The translations under genes were made by a program, and so were the position numbers. From assembly GCA_003254885.1 (NCBI GenBank), contig QANT01006119.1, positions 1-64,000 on the forward strand: a stretch of 64,000 nt of DNA, written 5' to 3'. Position 1 is the stretch's first letter; every line of letters starts with the position of its first letter. The DNA is from Purshia tridentata (Eukaryota > Streptophyta > Magnoliopsida > Rosales > Rosaceae). Positions 50,845-63,462 of the stretch are shown here, piece by piece. The notes beneath the pieces are model-generated. The model was not told the DNA's origin. It worked only from the letters and a program-made list of their open reading frames with translations, and searched no databases.

Positions 50845-51877
50845 CTCAGAAAGCCTTTTACATTTTTAACAAGGTGATACTTTAGTAAGCTAATTGAATG
50901 TTTATTTAGGGATCTTACATTCATTTTTCTTCTCTGTATTACCAGAGGAAAGAAGAGAGGCTGAAGAAAAAGGAAGAGAAAAAAGTGTACTTGCAACTGT
51001 ATGAGGCAATGGAAGCCCTCCTTCATATCTGCAGGGATGGGTGCAGGACAATAGGGCCCCGGGACAAAGTGTTTAAAGGAAGCCAGGTTGCTTGTGGCTT
51101 CCCTGCTTGCAAAGGCCTTGAGACTTTAGTTCGCCATTTCTCCAACTGTAAAACCCGGGTTCCTGGTGGATGTGTTCACTGCAAACGCATGTGGCAACTT
51201 CTTGAACTGCATTCTCGTATTTGCAATGAGCCTGATTCATGCAAGGTCCCTTTGTGTAGGTAAGCATGAGAATTCCGGATGCAATTCTTTGCCCTATGTT
51301 TTCAGGGTAATAAACTACAATATATAATTTATGTTTGATTGGCATCTGACAAGTACTTTGTTGCCATGTTTTTGGTTGCCCTTTGAAAGGCAATGTGGGA
51401 GCATTACCTTTTTGTCCTATTAAGCAAGTGATTTGTAAATAAATGCGAATGATTTTAAAATGATACACTAGTAAAATGATACACTAGGAATTGAACCTAT
51501 CCTTTGTGGAATTCCGATGTTGCTGCTGGTAATTTGGATGCCACATGTCACTACAATTGAAATGATTTTTGGTGAAATCTTCAATGGCACACCATCATTC
51601 TCACTGTAACCCACCCTGTCATGACCTGTGAATCTGTGATCAATATTATTACTGCCTGAATTGCATCATACTTTTTGCATTTGTATTGAAGAATGTAACT
51701 TATTGGAGTTATAATATGAATATCTACTTCTTCCCTCGTGGTTTCAGGCACTTCAAGGAAAAAATGCAGCAGCAGACCAAGAAAGATGAGGCTAAGTGGA
51801 AGCTGTTGGTGAGTAAAGTGATAGCAGCAAAGGATGCTCTAGGGCCATTCTCAGGTCGGCACTCAAGTTTATTATGA
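49583..51877 (+). CDS. BTB/POZ and TAZ zinc-finger protein (BT family)
   Basis: Five exons, 49583-49924, 50052-50182, 50287-50593, 50946-51259 and 51748-51877, total 1224 bases and 407 residues. A variable N-terminus precedes a BTB/POZ domain at about 86-185 ([32 protein letters not shown], then [14 protein letters not shown]). A BACK-like helical region follows. The TAZ finger runs from about 272 to 375, with Cys/His pairs in [39 protein letters not shown] and [20 protein letters not shown]. The C-terminus resembles the calmodulin-binding tail. Plant BT proteins are CUL3 E3-ligase adaptors and scaffolds that respond to calcium, hormones, nitrate and light. It is closest by memory to the Arabidopsis BT4 type (At5g67480). 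A 33-T run lies in intron 3. Confidence 0.93.
50812..50844 (+). repeat. Poly-T tract in BTB-TAZ intron 3
   Basis: Thirty-three consecutive T residues. On the minus strand this creates a spurious poly-Lys frame. Confidence 0.9.
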
Positions 51878-52367
51878 GCCCTTGTATTTCAAAGCAAAAT
51901 GTATTATGGATCTATTTTATGGGTCAACTAAATGTATTAAGTGCCCTTGTACTCGAAGCAAATTGTATTATAGATCTTTTTTTTTGGTCGAATAAACATC
52001 TTAAGAATCTTGAGGCTATTGATTTTGGCTGATACGTTTGGCTGAACTATTAAAGGCTCTGATGATTATGTGATTTTGGATATCATTTGAGTATGCCATC
52101 AAACTTCTCATAAGATTTGTAGTATCATCATCACCATCATCCTCGATATGCCAGACATCAGAAAGAATATGATAAGCATTCATCTTAATAACATGTACGC
52201 GTCGGTCATCAGATCATTTCTTTCACTCATTCCAGAATTCCATACTGAAGAATACATGAATTCTATTTCATTTTCATAAATAAAAAATCCACCCAAGTTT
52301 ACACGACAACATAATTGAAAGAAGCATTACGGTAGACCGATCTGCATTCCTTGATAACATCACAATA
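51878..52367. other. Convergent 3' UTR region, BTB-TAZ / LSM6
   Basis: No gene seen; 3' UTRs of the two genes probably nearly meet here. Confidence 0.5.
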
Positions 52368-53014
52368 CTAAGCCCCATCTGCTAATGTCCTCTTTGTCGT
52401 ACTAATGTACAGAACTGCATTAACAGCAAAAAAAAAAAAAAAAGTCAATTATTTTCTCACCATGTTAACACTAAGAGCAATATGACAAGAAAATTCTCAG
52501 ATCATTACCGTTATTTCCACGAATAAAAGCATCACCATACTTATTTTTCAACTGTCCGTTGACATATTCTTCTGTCTGCTCCATTGCTATATTCATATAC
52601 CCATCAAGACAAGCAAGAATACCTGAACAAGAAAACTAAGACATCAATTAGCCTATCCATGCTGCTTGCATCGTAAGCATGCAAGTTGACAATGTGAACT
52701 ATTGCATATTGCATGGAAACCTTTGCAACAAAGTTGTATCTGTAATGCTGCAGAATTAAATGGAGGTTGAATATGTGGCATGATATATTATGGATACAAT
52801 TGAGTTCAATCTGTTAAATTCCTCAGGTTGCATATTTTATTGCAATAAGTCAATACAATTAAGCAAGAAAACGAAAAACAAAGGATCAGAGAGACAGACC
52901 TCGATAGTCAACACCAGAATTCAGTTTAACAACAACTGGTCGCCCACGAATTGATTTAAGGAAATCTGCTGGAGTTTTTGTGGTTCCCGCCCCTTTCTCT
53001 CCCCCTCCACTCAT
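52368..53014 (-). CDS. LSM6: LSM6, Sm-like RNA-binding protein
   Basis: Three coding exons on the minus strand, 53014-52900, 52622-52509 and 52414-52368, give 276 bases and 91 residues, the length of Arabidopsis LSM6. The protein starts MSGGGEKGAGTTKTPADFLK and has the Sm1 motif in RGRPVVVKLNSGVDYRGIL and LDGYMNIAMEQTEEY. The Sm2 motif is FIRGNNVLYIS. LSM6 is shared by the cytoplasmic LSM1-7 ring (decapping and mRNA decay) and the nuclear LSM2-8 ring (U6 snRNA). A strong acceptor (GATACAG) just 3 bases before the ATG and a donor near 53953 imply a 5' UTR intron of about 0.9 kb. Arabidopsis counterparts from memory: At3g59810 and At2g43810. Confidence 0.95.
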
Positions 53015-53017
53015 TTT

Positions 53018-54428
53018 CTGTATCTTAGATTTTAACTTCCTCCACCTAATGAAATGATAGCAATTGATAAACAAATTCACACTAAAAATGTATAGATAGA
53101 GAATGTACATGTAACCATACGCAAAGACAAGCAAAACATATCTAAACAGAATTGCAAAACCAGCACTTCTTAAATGAATCGGTACATCAATTAATCATGA
53201 AAATGCAAAACTCAGAGAATACACAGTCTTAGTAGATCTGACTTTTAAACAAGCCCATCCAAGCAAACAATTCTAGTTTGTTTATCAGATGATTAATTCA
53301 GTTAACAATGACTCTGACACCATCTATCAAGAGAACAATAGAGAACAACAAAAATAGGTCGAAGTAATTAAAAGGTCAATTTACATAATACAAACAATTT
53401 TATTAGTATGTGAACACGTGTCCAACATCCTTCAGCAGCAACGTATTTTGCTGTGAATGAACTTTCAACTCTTTAACCTTGTGTGACAAAAGTAAAGAGG
53501 ATGCTTTCTACATGCATCTGACTTAATTTCTCGCAATGCATGATTTCCAGCCCTCAAAGGAAGCTAAAAAAATCATACTTTTGATTATTAGAATATATGT
53601 CTCAGAAAAGGACCCATGATAAGTCATTACATAAACAAAGAACAACCTTTTTTTATTCTTCTTCTTCATTTTTTTTTCTCTTTTTTTTTTTTTTACATAA
53701 AGAGCTGAGCCCATGATATCAACAAATTCTAAAAACTCGTAAATTCTTCGTTCAAAAGATTTATGCTTTTCTTGCTATTTCACATTTTCATCGTAATGAG
53801 TATCTCAGAAATAGCCCTATTCAAACAATAGCTCAAATTCAAGAACCCTAAATGCAAAGTTCAGAAAACCAATTCTATAATGAAAAGAAAACAAGGACTA
53901 AAACAGCATGAATGTTATGAAAGATTAGGAACAGTATACGGATCAAGAACATACCTTTATGCTTATGGTGCCTGGAGCTTTGAGACAGCGCGAGAAACAG
54001 AGAGTGACGGGAAGCCCTTACTTGGTTGCTGGCTTTATATTAGAGGGAGACTTTTGCTTTTTCGTTTCTTTTATTTTTTTCTTTCTGGGTCGGTTGAGCC
54101 CACCTCCATAGTTGGGCCTGATTGGGCCTGGTAATCAACTTCGCATTTGTTCTCTCTTTTGGTCTTTCTCTTCGACATGACAAGTTGAAGACGATGAAGA
54201 GAACAAAGCAAGCAGCTTTCCATTCTCTTGATTATAGCACGTGATTCAAATTTTGTGCAGTCAACATTCCACTTGGCCAGTATCAATGGAACCCAACGAA
54301 CCATTACCAGATCCTATCCATCCTCATCAAATGGAGACTCAGAATCTGAGATCCTCCTCTGTTCTTGTAATGTATGACGCACAATTCAGTGCCTTTCTTT
54401 ATCTGTCAGTTCCCAATTACTTGGAACC
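53018..54428. promoter_or_regulatory. LSM6 leader intron and divergent LSM6 / thioesterase promoter
   Basis: The left 0.9 kb is the probable LSM6 5' UTR intron. Between about 54000 and 54428 the two genes must be driven in opposite directions. Two TGGGCC site II motifs stand at 54113-54118 and 54123-54128. Such motif pairs are common in plant promoters of housekeeping genes. A short frame beginning at 54286 is out of frame with the thioesterase and could be an upstream ORF. Confidence 0.6.
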
Positions 54429-57252
54429 ATGACACCACTTCCCCGCCTTCTCTTCAAACCCAATTCTTCCAAATCCCCATCCTTCCAAGCCCTTGCCTCA
54501 TACTTGACCCTCACTCTAAACCCAAACCCCCAAACACAAACCTCACCAGAACCACCCCTAAACGTTGTGCCCATCAGTACCCAGATACCAGTTTCACCAA
54601 AACAACCAAAACTCATCTTCAAAATCACCAAATATGATCCAATTTCGTACAGAATTACACCCGCCAGGCCCTTCTCAACTGCAAATTCGGACCCTTCATC
54701 GTCCAAACCATTGGGTTCTGCAGAGCCAGAGCCAGAATCATTCCCATCACAGCCAATCCCAGTTGTTTCCACGATGAGTTCACCATATGAGAGTTCACAG
54801 CCTATTGATGCAGGCTCTTCGATTCGAAAACCAATCAGTTTATGGCCTGGAATGTACCATTCACCTGTGACAAATGCTTTATGGGAAGCAAGATCGAAAA
54901 TTTTTGAGAAACTCGGGGCTCCTCCTCCGCAGAGTGAACTGGTGGCGAGAACTCCTGCGCAGAGCCGGACTAGTATCCTTTACAAGTTTTCGTCTGATTA
55001 TATACTCAGAGAGCAATATAGGAACCCCTGGAATGGGATTAGGATGGGGAAGTTGCTTGAGGATCTTGATGCTCTTGCTGGAACCATTGCATTCAAGGTA
55101 TTAAGTTATATTCTTACTGCAATTGGGAGTGTATTTGTTTGAAATTTGTTGGGTTTGGATTGGTAGAAAATGCTGATAACGGGTTTTAGTTAGCATTCTA
55201 TTCTGCAGAGGTTATTTGATTTTCTTGAATTAGGCGTTGGGCGTTTCCAGTCCTTGGGATTTGCTTTTTGTTCTTGTTCTCCACATAATTAAACTTTGAA
55301 GTCATATATAGTACGAAAATTGTTTCCTCTGTACTGGAATTCGGGACTTGGTCCATGTTATAATTGTTTTCATCAGTATCAAAAATGATTTAATTCTGTC
55401 CAATTTGCGTGTATTAATCATAAAAACTGGAGCTATACATTCTTCATTTGTATTGCCATTGTTTAAAAGTTTGGATTTTGTTTTCAATGATAGTGATGAC
55501 TGATGAGTACATGTTAACTGTTAATCAAGTGATGTAACTCTACTGCGAAGATGACTTAAATTAATTGCTGCAATCTAAACCAATACTTTGCTGACCATGA
55601 TTGAGTATGAGTCTGCTTATTGTTTTGATCAGTAATATTCAAAAGGTATTACATGACCTGTTGGTTGTTGCTAAGTCATTAAAAGTTATATCCTAGACTT
55701 TTAATTCACTTACTCACTTGGACCAGCACTGCTGCAATGAAGATGGCACAACAAGGCCTCTACTATTAGTGACTGCTTCTGTTGACAAGATGGTCCTGAA
55801 ACAACCTATACGTGTTGACACTGATTTGAATATAGTTGGTGCTGTTGCATGGGTTGGAAAGTCATCTATGGAGATTCAACTGGAAGTGACTCAATCCCTG
55901 CATGGTACTGCAGAATAAATAACACATATTTTGTTTGCATCTACAATCTGAGTTTTTTCATTTTATAGATCATGATTAGTTTTTCGTTGTGCTGACTACG
56001 AAAACTTGACTTGCTGGAACCCCAGATCCATCAGATTCCCTTGCTCTTATAGCAAACTTCACATTTGTGGCCCGTGATTCTAAGACAGGAAAATCGGCTC
56101 CAGTTAACCAAATCTCACCTGAGACTGAAAAGGAAAAATTGCTTTGGGAGGAAGCAGATAAAAGGAACACAATGAGGAAAAAGAAAAGAGGAGAACATAA
56201 AGCAGATATTGAGAACAAGGACACCAACAGACTCGATGCCTTGTTAGCTGAAGGTCGAGTCTTCTGTGACATGCCAGCACTGGCAGACCGAGATAGCATT
56301 CTAATAAGGGATACTTGCCTCGAGAACTCTTTTATTTGCCAGCCACAGCAAAGAAATATCCATGGTCGAATCTTTGGAGGATTTTTAATGCGTAGAGCAT
56401 TTGAACTGGCATTCTCAACTACTTATGTATTTGCTGGTGTGGCACCACACTTTCTAGAAGTTGATCATGTTGATTTCTTTAGACCTGTAAGTAGCCAGCC
56501 TATCAACTTGCATTAGCTGGCAGAATACAGAATTTCATCAATGCTGGAACATGTTTGTGGGATTATTTATATTTATTGTGCTGATGCAGGTGGATGTAGG
56601 AAATTTCCTCCGTTTGAAGTCTTGTGTTCTCTATACAGAACTTGAGAACCCAGCTGAACCTCTGATAAACGTGGAAGTTGTTGCTCATGTTACACAACCT
56701 GAGCTCAGGTCCAGTGAGGTTAGTACATGAGTTAACATGCTGAAGGTAGCTTTTGTACAAGGCCTATAAAATGAAACTATTCCTTTCATTGTCTCATTAC
56801 TGAAAATGATTAGCAAAGCAACATATGTCCTCCCAGACATACCAGCAGACCCAGGAAGGTATAAAATCATTGTACATGTTTGAGTAGGATGGTTTTGAGG
56901 AAATATCTATCGAAAATTATCATTCAGGCAAATAAGCTCATCTTAAATGATATGAAAGATAAAGTTCCTTGCAAAGGAAATACAAAGTGAAATGGGAAGA
57001 TCTTCCCATTCCTTTTTCCGCTCTACCATTTCTTGGGTCTAGCCGTCTAGGATTATGTACATTGATTTATGTTTGATTCATGTTGTGCTATTTGAACAGG
57101 TATCAAACAAATTCTACTTCACATTCTCTGTCCGTCCTGAGGCCATGAAAGATGGGATTTGGATTCGGAATGTTGTTCCTGCTACAGAAGAAGAAGCACA
57201 GCGGGTAATTGAACGTATGGATGCTGAGAACTCCCAGTCTGCTGCATCGTGA
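54429..57252 (+). CDS. Double-hotdog acyl-CoA thioesterase (ACOT9-like)
   Basis: Five exons, 54429-55097, 55727-55904, 56026-56486, 56590-56718 and 57100-57252, total 1590 bases and 529 residues. The N-terminus (MTPLPRLLFKPNSSKSPSFQ) is basic and hydroxylated, as in organellar targeting peptides. The first hotdog domain lies at about 190-330 (RMGKLLEDLDALAGTIAFKH through LALIANFTFVARDS). A charged KKKRGEHKAD-type linker follows. The second domain is at about 375-500, with NIHGRIFGGFLMRRAFELAF and VAPHFLEVDHVDFFRPVDVG. This layout matches plant and animal ACOT9/10-type enzymes, which hydrolyse acyl-CoA to free acid and CoA in mitochondria or plastids. Location and chain-length preference are inferred or unknown. 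Arabidopsis relatives from memory: At2g30720, At5g48370. Confidence 0.92.
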
Positions 57253-58674
57253 ACCTTCTTAGAAGGCATGCATTAGTGAAAATTGTAAACATGGAGGGTA
57301 ACAACACAATAAATTTCGGTCATTGATTTGTATAATCGATCCATTTGCCATGGTATGTGCACCAAAGGTCCAAAACAAGAATTCCATTTTGTAGGTGGGA
57401 AGTTGCATACCATGTGCCTAGAAAACCCAACTGGGATTTTCATGAATCATGGGTAATGCTTATCAGGCTTTTTCAATTGGCCAAATATGTGCCGAGTTTT
57501 ATGACCAGGTCTCTGAGCCTATGAGGCTTAATCTGACAGAATCATATCTTATTCCACTCCCCACTTTTTTTGGTTGGCTGAAAAGACGGTACTAAACTCG
57601 AATTTTTCCATGGAACATGAGTGCTGGGAATTTGCAATGAAAGTCTAAAGAAACTAACGCACTTGGTCAGTTACCTTATTAAATTAGAGATCAATTTCTT
57701 AAAATATGTTACCAAAACGATGGCATTTTTTAAAGTTCCTATTGGTTACACAGGAGGGAGGGTATCGAACATTGCCTTATTTTAATCTCAACTCATTGTT
57801 CAACCTGTATCACCACTTGGACCAACTCCCGGAAAATATATATATATATGGTAATTGCAAAATTTGGTATGTCACGCAATTCGTTTAGATATCCATAATG
57901 AATACATTCCTATCTTCACCCTCATCATCTTGTAAGAAATAATATTTGCAAGCTGTTTTTGAAAGCCTGAGGAAAGCATGTAGTTTAGTTTGTTCTATTT
58001 GTTTTAAAGTCTGAGCATCACTTTTGGACATGAATACATGATTGTGATTCGTGAAATAAAAACCAGCCCACTTGTTAGTGTATCCGTCGCTCGTGTTCCT
58101 TCCAAAAGAGAAAATATCCAAGCAACCGTCATCTTTCTCAGTTTGGATCGCTGCTTTTGGGCTTTCCGAGTCGCGTAACGTTTCTCAGGGCGTGTGGTTT
58201 GGATGTTTACAATTACAACACCGCGTAGCAACCAAGTCGGCAAATACCATTCACAAGTCAAACCCTTTATCCATCCACAGTTCCTTGTTTTGTTTTACTG
58301 ATTGTGTAGGGTTCTCATCATCAGCATTATACAATCAGCTCTTACCAATGCAGAGCATCAACCCACCAACCTCCGATTGTTTGATATTTCCCTTTTTCTC
58401 TTCTATTGCCTCCCCATAAATTTAAGACTATTCCATTCCAAGTCATTCACCAAAGCTTCTCTTCTTCTGCCTATCCATGATCTTAAATTGCTTATGAACC
58501 ACAGCTCCCCCCTCAAGGAGTATGATCACGAATTAAGAAGATATGGATGGCTATGAACATAAATCTTTTGCTTGCGGTTGTGGTTGTTTCAGGCTCTTTG
58601 GGTTCACATGGCAGCGGTGAAGCAACGACAATGAACGTAGATGTTTATCGCAGGAAGAAGGGAGATGCAAGGAG
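57253..58674. other. Intergenic DNA with a small-gene leader at its end
   Basis: Contains the thioesterase 3' UTR. A short AT microsatellite is at 57838-57848. Frames in 57.9-58.6 kb on both strands have no family features. Upstream ATGs just before 58675 are out of frame with the next gene. Confidence 0.5.
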
Positions 58675-58983
58675 ATGTCATGGTGGATGAAGAGGCTGAA
58701 CAAGGCTAAGGAGCTTACAGAAGCATTAGGCGGCCCAAAGTGGAAGACATTCATCAGACAGATTGGTGGATACTGCAAGAGTATGAAGCAAAAGAAGCAG
58801 AAGAATAGGTTTCAGCATGACCTTCACAGTTATGCGAGACGATGGTTTGGTTCTCGATTCCTCAGCAAGGTTTGCGGCTCCTTCTTCCCATGAACAAAGT
58901 TGCATAGGTAGAGTGGTTCATGAAACCGATGTATCAGCTTCCATATGTAGTAAGGCTAGTTACTTATGGGACATTTTGCTTTA
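58675..58983 (+). pseudogene. Small plant protein gene (FQYDPxSYALNFDDG...SARFAAP type), apparently frameshifted
   Basis: The frame from 58675 encodes MSWWMKRLNKAKELTEALGG, a KWKTFIRQIGGYC segment, a Lys/Gln-rich linker, then NRFQHDLHSYA. It then runs into ARRWFGSRF-type residues and stops at 58893. Members of this uncharacterised small-protein group, as I recall them, continue SYALNFDDG and later carry (F)SARFAAP. Here that continuation is present in another frame, directly after TATGCG: it reads DDGLVLDSSARFAAPSSHEQ and stays open to a stop at 58981-58983. So relative to relatives about eight bases seem to be missing after SYA. It could be a real loss-of-function allele, a tolerated new C-terminus or a draft-sequence error. 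Function of the family is not known to me. Confidence 0.5.
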
Positions 58984-59296
58984 AGGCGAAGGACTCCTGC
59001 TTCAAATAAAAACAACCACCAAAAGAAAGAATGGGAAAATAAAAAATCTACAGTTACTGAACCATAAGTTTCAATTACAACTACAAATTTACACATTAGA
59101 TCAAAATATTGTGCCACTACAACTTTATTATCTTTTGATCTAATTCCCTCTATATATTACACAAGATGAACAGTTCCAAAATCTTGTGTGTGTATATATA
59201 TATAAGTACCACAAAGTTGCAAAAGATAACCAACTAGAAAGATTCAGCAAGCTCCACGGGGATGGTCATCCGATCAACACTGCATAATATCAAGCA
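58984..59296. other. Convergent 3' UTR region before the formin
   Basis: No gene seen; formin 3' UTR and the end of the small-gene transcript. A short TA tract is near 59190-59202. Confidence 0.5.
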
Positions 59297-62200
59297 CTAA
59301 GATGGAGACGAGCTTTCATCATCCGAGGAATTATAATGCTGCTTTCCACCGAGTCCAGGAAAAACTGGAGGAAGGGTTGAATTCATGGCCATGGGAAATT
59401 GACGAGCTGACCCAACTATAGTTCTTTCATTAACTTTTCCAACTTCCCTGCATGCCTGATCTAGAATAGAAAGAAAATCTCTCACCACCATGAAAATTCG
59501 GAACGGATGAGCTTCTTCCTTAGCTGAGTTTCCGTGGAAGTATTCTGTTATTTCCTTCACCATACACAATGCAAGTTTCTCATGTCCTTGAACCCTTACA
59601 ATCTCTTCCCCTGCCTTCTTCAAGAACCCATTCATGGACTCAAGGAATTTCTGGCTACTCTCCTTCAATGCACTTTCTTCAATTAATTTTTCAATTTCTG
59701 CTATTTTTGTAATTCCTCCAGCAATTTTTGCTACTTCTTTGCTCAGTACATCTGAATCCATAGCAGCGGCTTTCTTGACATTGGTGAGCTCCCCACTCAA
59801 TCCTGAAACAACTTGCAGGCCAAGCTTCCTAAATTCAACATCATCCCTGAAAGAAGATTGTTGACTTTTCTCAGCTGTTTGATTCTGATTCATGCCAGAC
59901 AGACGAGAACCTTCAACTCTGATGATTTCCTGCAGAACAAAATGCAATAGAGTGGTTTTCCCATCAGTGCCCTTTACATCTACAAGCTTGAGAAGTGTGT
60001 CAAGCTTGAAAGCATGGGCATCGCCACGGTTGGTGCCAACATTCATGCGGTTCCCAGTTTTAAGCACCGCTTCAAGAAGTTTCATGAACATCCTGCTGTT
60101 CCTCAATTCTTCACAAGCGGCCTGTAGTGAGGACGTTATGTCAGCAGTGGCTGGTAATATTCGCAGAGAGTAAAACCAGGAAAAATTTGGGAGCATATGT
60201 GAGTCGAAGCCAATAGTAATTAGTAATCATCACCATTTCTTAAACCCAGGGTAATCAGATTTCAATAACAAAATAATGATAAAAGTTTTTCATATCCAAC
60301 AGGAGAAAGAGGTAACAAGCTAGGACTAGCATCAATAATTAAATTGATTGCCCCATATTGAAGATCAAGAATTGATCACATGACTGTTATTAAGTGGAGG
60401 GTGGACTGTGACCAATGAGGCAAGGGCAGATGATGGCAGTTTGGTGTTACAGGATCAAACACATCAAAAGCTGAACAAATGTCAAAATGCAGTAGCTTTA
60501 CACAAGAAAATTCAAATTAAAGAAAAAGGTACCTTAACATATTCTGCTTTCTTTTTCTTTTCTTTTTTCACTTTTTGACTTGTATAATAAAGCTCATTAG
60601 ACATGAATCCAAGTTTTCCTGACCATTACCACTTGTGACAGAAAGGTTTGAACTATAACAGAAAGATGTTTTAGACTAAGTTTCGAGAAGATATTAAGGA
60701 ATGCGAACAAGATAGAACTTGTTGCATAGTTAGTGTTCAAATGAATGTGTCTCTATTCTGAATGCCATTACACACAGAGCACAGTTGCGTGTTTGCAACA
60801 ACAACAAAAAAAAAAAATCAAGATTTACCTCCAGAGTCTCAAAAGATCTTTTCAAATAATCCACTTCTGAATCAAAATTGGCAATGTACAGCATTGCATC
60901 CACCCTCTTAAATGCAAAAGGTATATCAAGCACTGCCTTGAGAAATTTCTCAGCTGGGCCAAGCTTAAATGGTGATGCATCTTTGAACTCTTTTAGTTTG
61001 CGTTCTTCCTCTTTGGTTGGAGCCATCTTTAATAGACTTTCCAGAAGTTCTGTCCCAAGTGTATCTGAATTACCTGCTTGCAAGTTTATAAAATATTATA
61101 GATCCCAGAGTTACAAATGCCTTGGGAATTGCACAAATGCAAGCACATTTGATGATGGTTCCTAAACTTGTGCCACAAGATAATAATAACAGCAAAAATG
61201 TCGAGTTTTTTTTTTTAAATCTTATAAGCTAATACAGTTTGGAGATACATAAGCCTCAAGCAACATCACTGATTCACTAATTTGATTGGACAAATTGCAA
61301 TCAAGAAACAACTAGATTTAGTAAGATAGGCATTAAATAATATTGGGAACACACAGAGCAAAGGTTTAAAGGAACTGGAACTAATCCAGTGTAATATTTA
61401 GTGTTTAATTAAAATTACCTTCCAAGAGGGCTTCACAGACTTCATCAATGGTAACATTAAGCGCCCTCAACAAAATTGCAATGTTCTGAGACTTCTTAGG
61501 ATCAAGCACACGATTCTCTTGATTCATAGAGGGCATAATCTGTCGCCGGACATTATCTTTTGGTGTCAAACTGGAATTGTTTACCATAAACAGTGTCTCA
61601 ATCATTTCCTCATTCAACCTGCAACCCAAAACAAGATTCCAAAAACTTAAAAAAACACTTCATTCACTAAAAGGCTAAAAACACACTTTTAACACCCAAA
61701 AAAGATAGCAAAGAGCTTGGTTATTGTCTTACTGAAAAGAGCTCGATTTCAACTGATCCCACACCATTGCGTGGTCCGAGCTGGCCCTAACTTTATCCCA
61801 ATGCAAAGGTTTCAGTTTGGGCTTCGGAGTGTCCTCATTCTTTTCCACAGTCTCATTGTTTTGTGTTTGTTGTTCAGTTGCCAAAATTGGTCCCATATTC
61901 TGAAACACAACAGGCCTTGAAGGCGTGACAAGAACCGGTGGCCCTTGGTTCAGCCTCGGAGCGGCCGGAACTTCCCAAAACCTCGGTGGTGGCGGCGGCG
62001 GAGGTGGAGGCGGCGGGGGAAGTTTTACCGGAACAAACAGCTTGGTAACACTGTTATTTTTCACTGGAGAATGCTTCTGCCCCAAAAAATCCGAATTTCT
62101 TGAAGGCGAATTCTGGGTATTCCCTGAACCTCTCTCAGTTAATGAAGACGACGAAGACAACGACGGGGATAACAGTACCGGAATAGGCGGAGGCCGAGAT

Positions 62201-63243
62201 GGAGCCATGAAATTGATTACAGAGTCCGGCGACTTCGATTTCAAGCTTCCAGGACTCATATTCAAACGTGGCGAAACAGTATTAGAACTCGAACTTGCTG
62301 GAGAAGCAGATTTGGAACATGGGTATGATGCAGTTCTGGAATTGAAGCTTCTGCTCCCAAAGTCTTTGCCTTTTACGGCTTTTAACACTCTCTCAGAGCC
62401 TACTCCGTTTACATTTCTCGGACTCGCAGAAGACCCTCTCGGAGAAAAAAACTCCTCTTCCTCGTCATCGTCGTCAGAACCCACTTCCGCATCCGGATGG
62501 CTCCTTTTGAAATTGTGCTTGGGAAGTGGCGGGAGTGGCTTCAGCTCCGGTGAGCCCAGTTTCTGATAGGGCGAGCCAGACCGGCTCGAGACCCCGATTT
62601 TCGAGCCCGCATTGCTCGTATTCGAGGCGCTTTCTTCGTCAATTCCTCGGGCATTAGCTAGCGTGCCAAGGTAGAGGAACTCGGTGCTCGTATTGGGCGT
62701 ACTACGGTTCTTGCGTGCTCCGTCGGAGGTGACGGTGTTTGGTGGGAACAAGCGGAGACTGTCGGTTCTCGAGGCCTTATCATCGTCGGCTATGGTGGGT
62801 CCGAGCCTTTGACGTCGACGATAGCACAAAAATGCGGCGACGGAGGCGATGACTATCAGAGCAGTGACAGAGACTGAGACGGCGATGGCTATGACGTGGC
62901 GGTGGGAGGAAGAGGAGGAGGTTTGGGGTAAGAGGAGGGAGGAAATGTTGGCGGGGAATGAGGTGAGGGCTGTTGGGGAGGAAGGGGGTGGTGGAGAGTG
63001 GAAGTTGGGAAAGAAAGGTTTTAGAGGTGGGGTTGAGGAGGAGGAAGAGAAGGGCAGTTTTGGAATTTGGGAGGGTTGGGATTGGGGAGAGGAGGATGGT
63101 GGTTGGGTTGGCGGTAAAGAGCTTTCTAACGGGAAAAAGGGTTGGTGGAGGAGGTGGCGGTTGTGGTAACAAGTGGTGGTGGTCAAGTGGAGGGTGAGGA
63201 AGAGGAGGAGGAGGAGGAGAGTCAGGGCTGGGCCGGCTGGCAT
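59297..63243 (-). CDS. Class I formin (FH1-like), membrane-anchored actin nucleator
   Basis: Four exons on the minus strand, 63243-61733, 61618-61419, 61073-60829 and 60121-59297, total 2781 bases and 926 residues. I start at 63243 because it gives a clean signal peptide ([20 protein letters not shown]); an upstream in-frame Met at 63267 is less likely. A Ser/Pro-rich extracellular region resembles cell-wall extensin-like segments. The membrane helix [20 protein letters not shown] is at about 118-137, followed by CYRRR. The FH1 poly-proline run is at about 405-420. FH2 starts near 476 ([20 protein letters not shown]) and includes [20 protein letters not shown], with the conserved GN.MN.GT.RG. 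Class I plant formins nucleate and elongate actin at the plasma membrane and link it to the wall. The C-terminus ends [10 protein letters not shown], as in AtFH1 relatives. Confidence 0.95.
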
Positions 63244-63275
63244 TGTGGTTGTTGGAGTTGAAAACAAGTCTTTTA

Positions 63276-63295
63276 CTCTCTCTCTCTCTCTCTCT
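63276..63295. repeat. CT microsatellite next to the formin start
   Basis: Ten CT units lie about 30-50 bases upstream of the formin start codon, as GA in the transcript. Confidence 0.85.
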
Positions 63296-63462
63296 AAAAG
63301 GTTCGTGAGAGGGAAAGGGTGTTGTGGCAGAGTGAATACTTACTAGCTTGTGATATGATCACTGACCAGAGAGATAAACTGATCTTGATTGCTGAGAGGG
63401 AAAAGAAGATGATTGGTGATTGTTTCTTGAGGAGTATAGTCAAGAGAGGAAGAGAAAAGGAG

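Noticed and set aside
61925-62566. 213-codon plus-strand frame with a Gly run
   Set aside because: The Gly run is the antisense of the FH1 poly-proline coding tract; no independent gene features.
62780-63197. Long frames opposite the formin N-terminus rich in Leu/Pro or Glu/Gly
   Set aside because: They are shadows of the Pro/Ser-rich formin exon on other frames and have no domain of their own.
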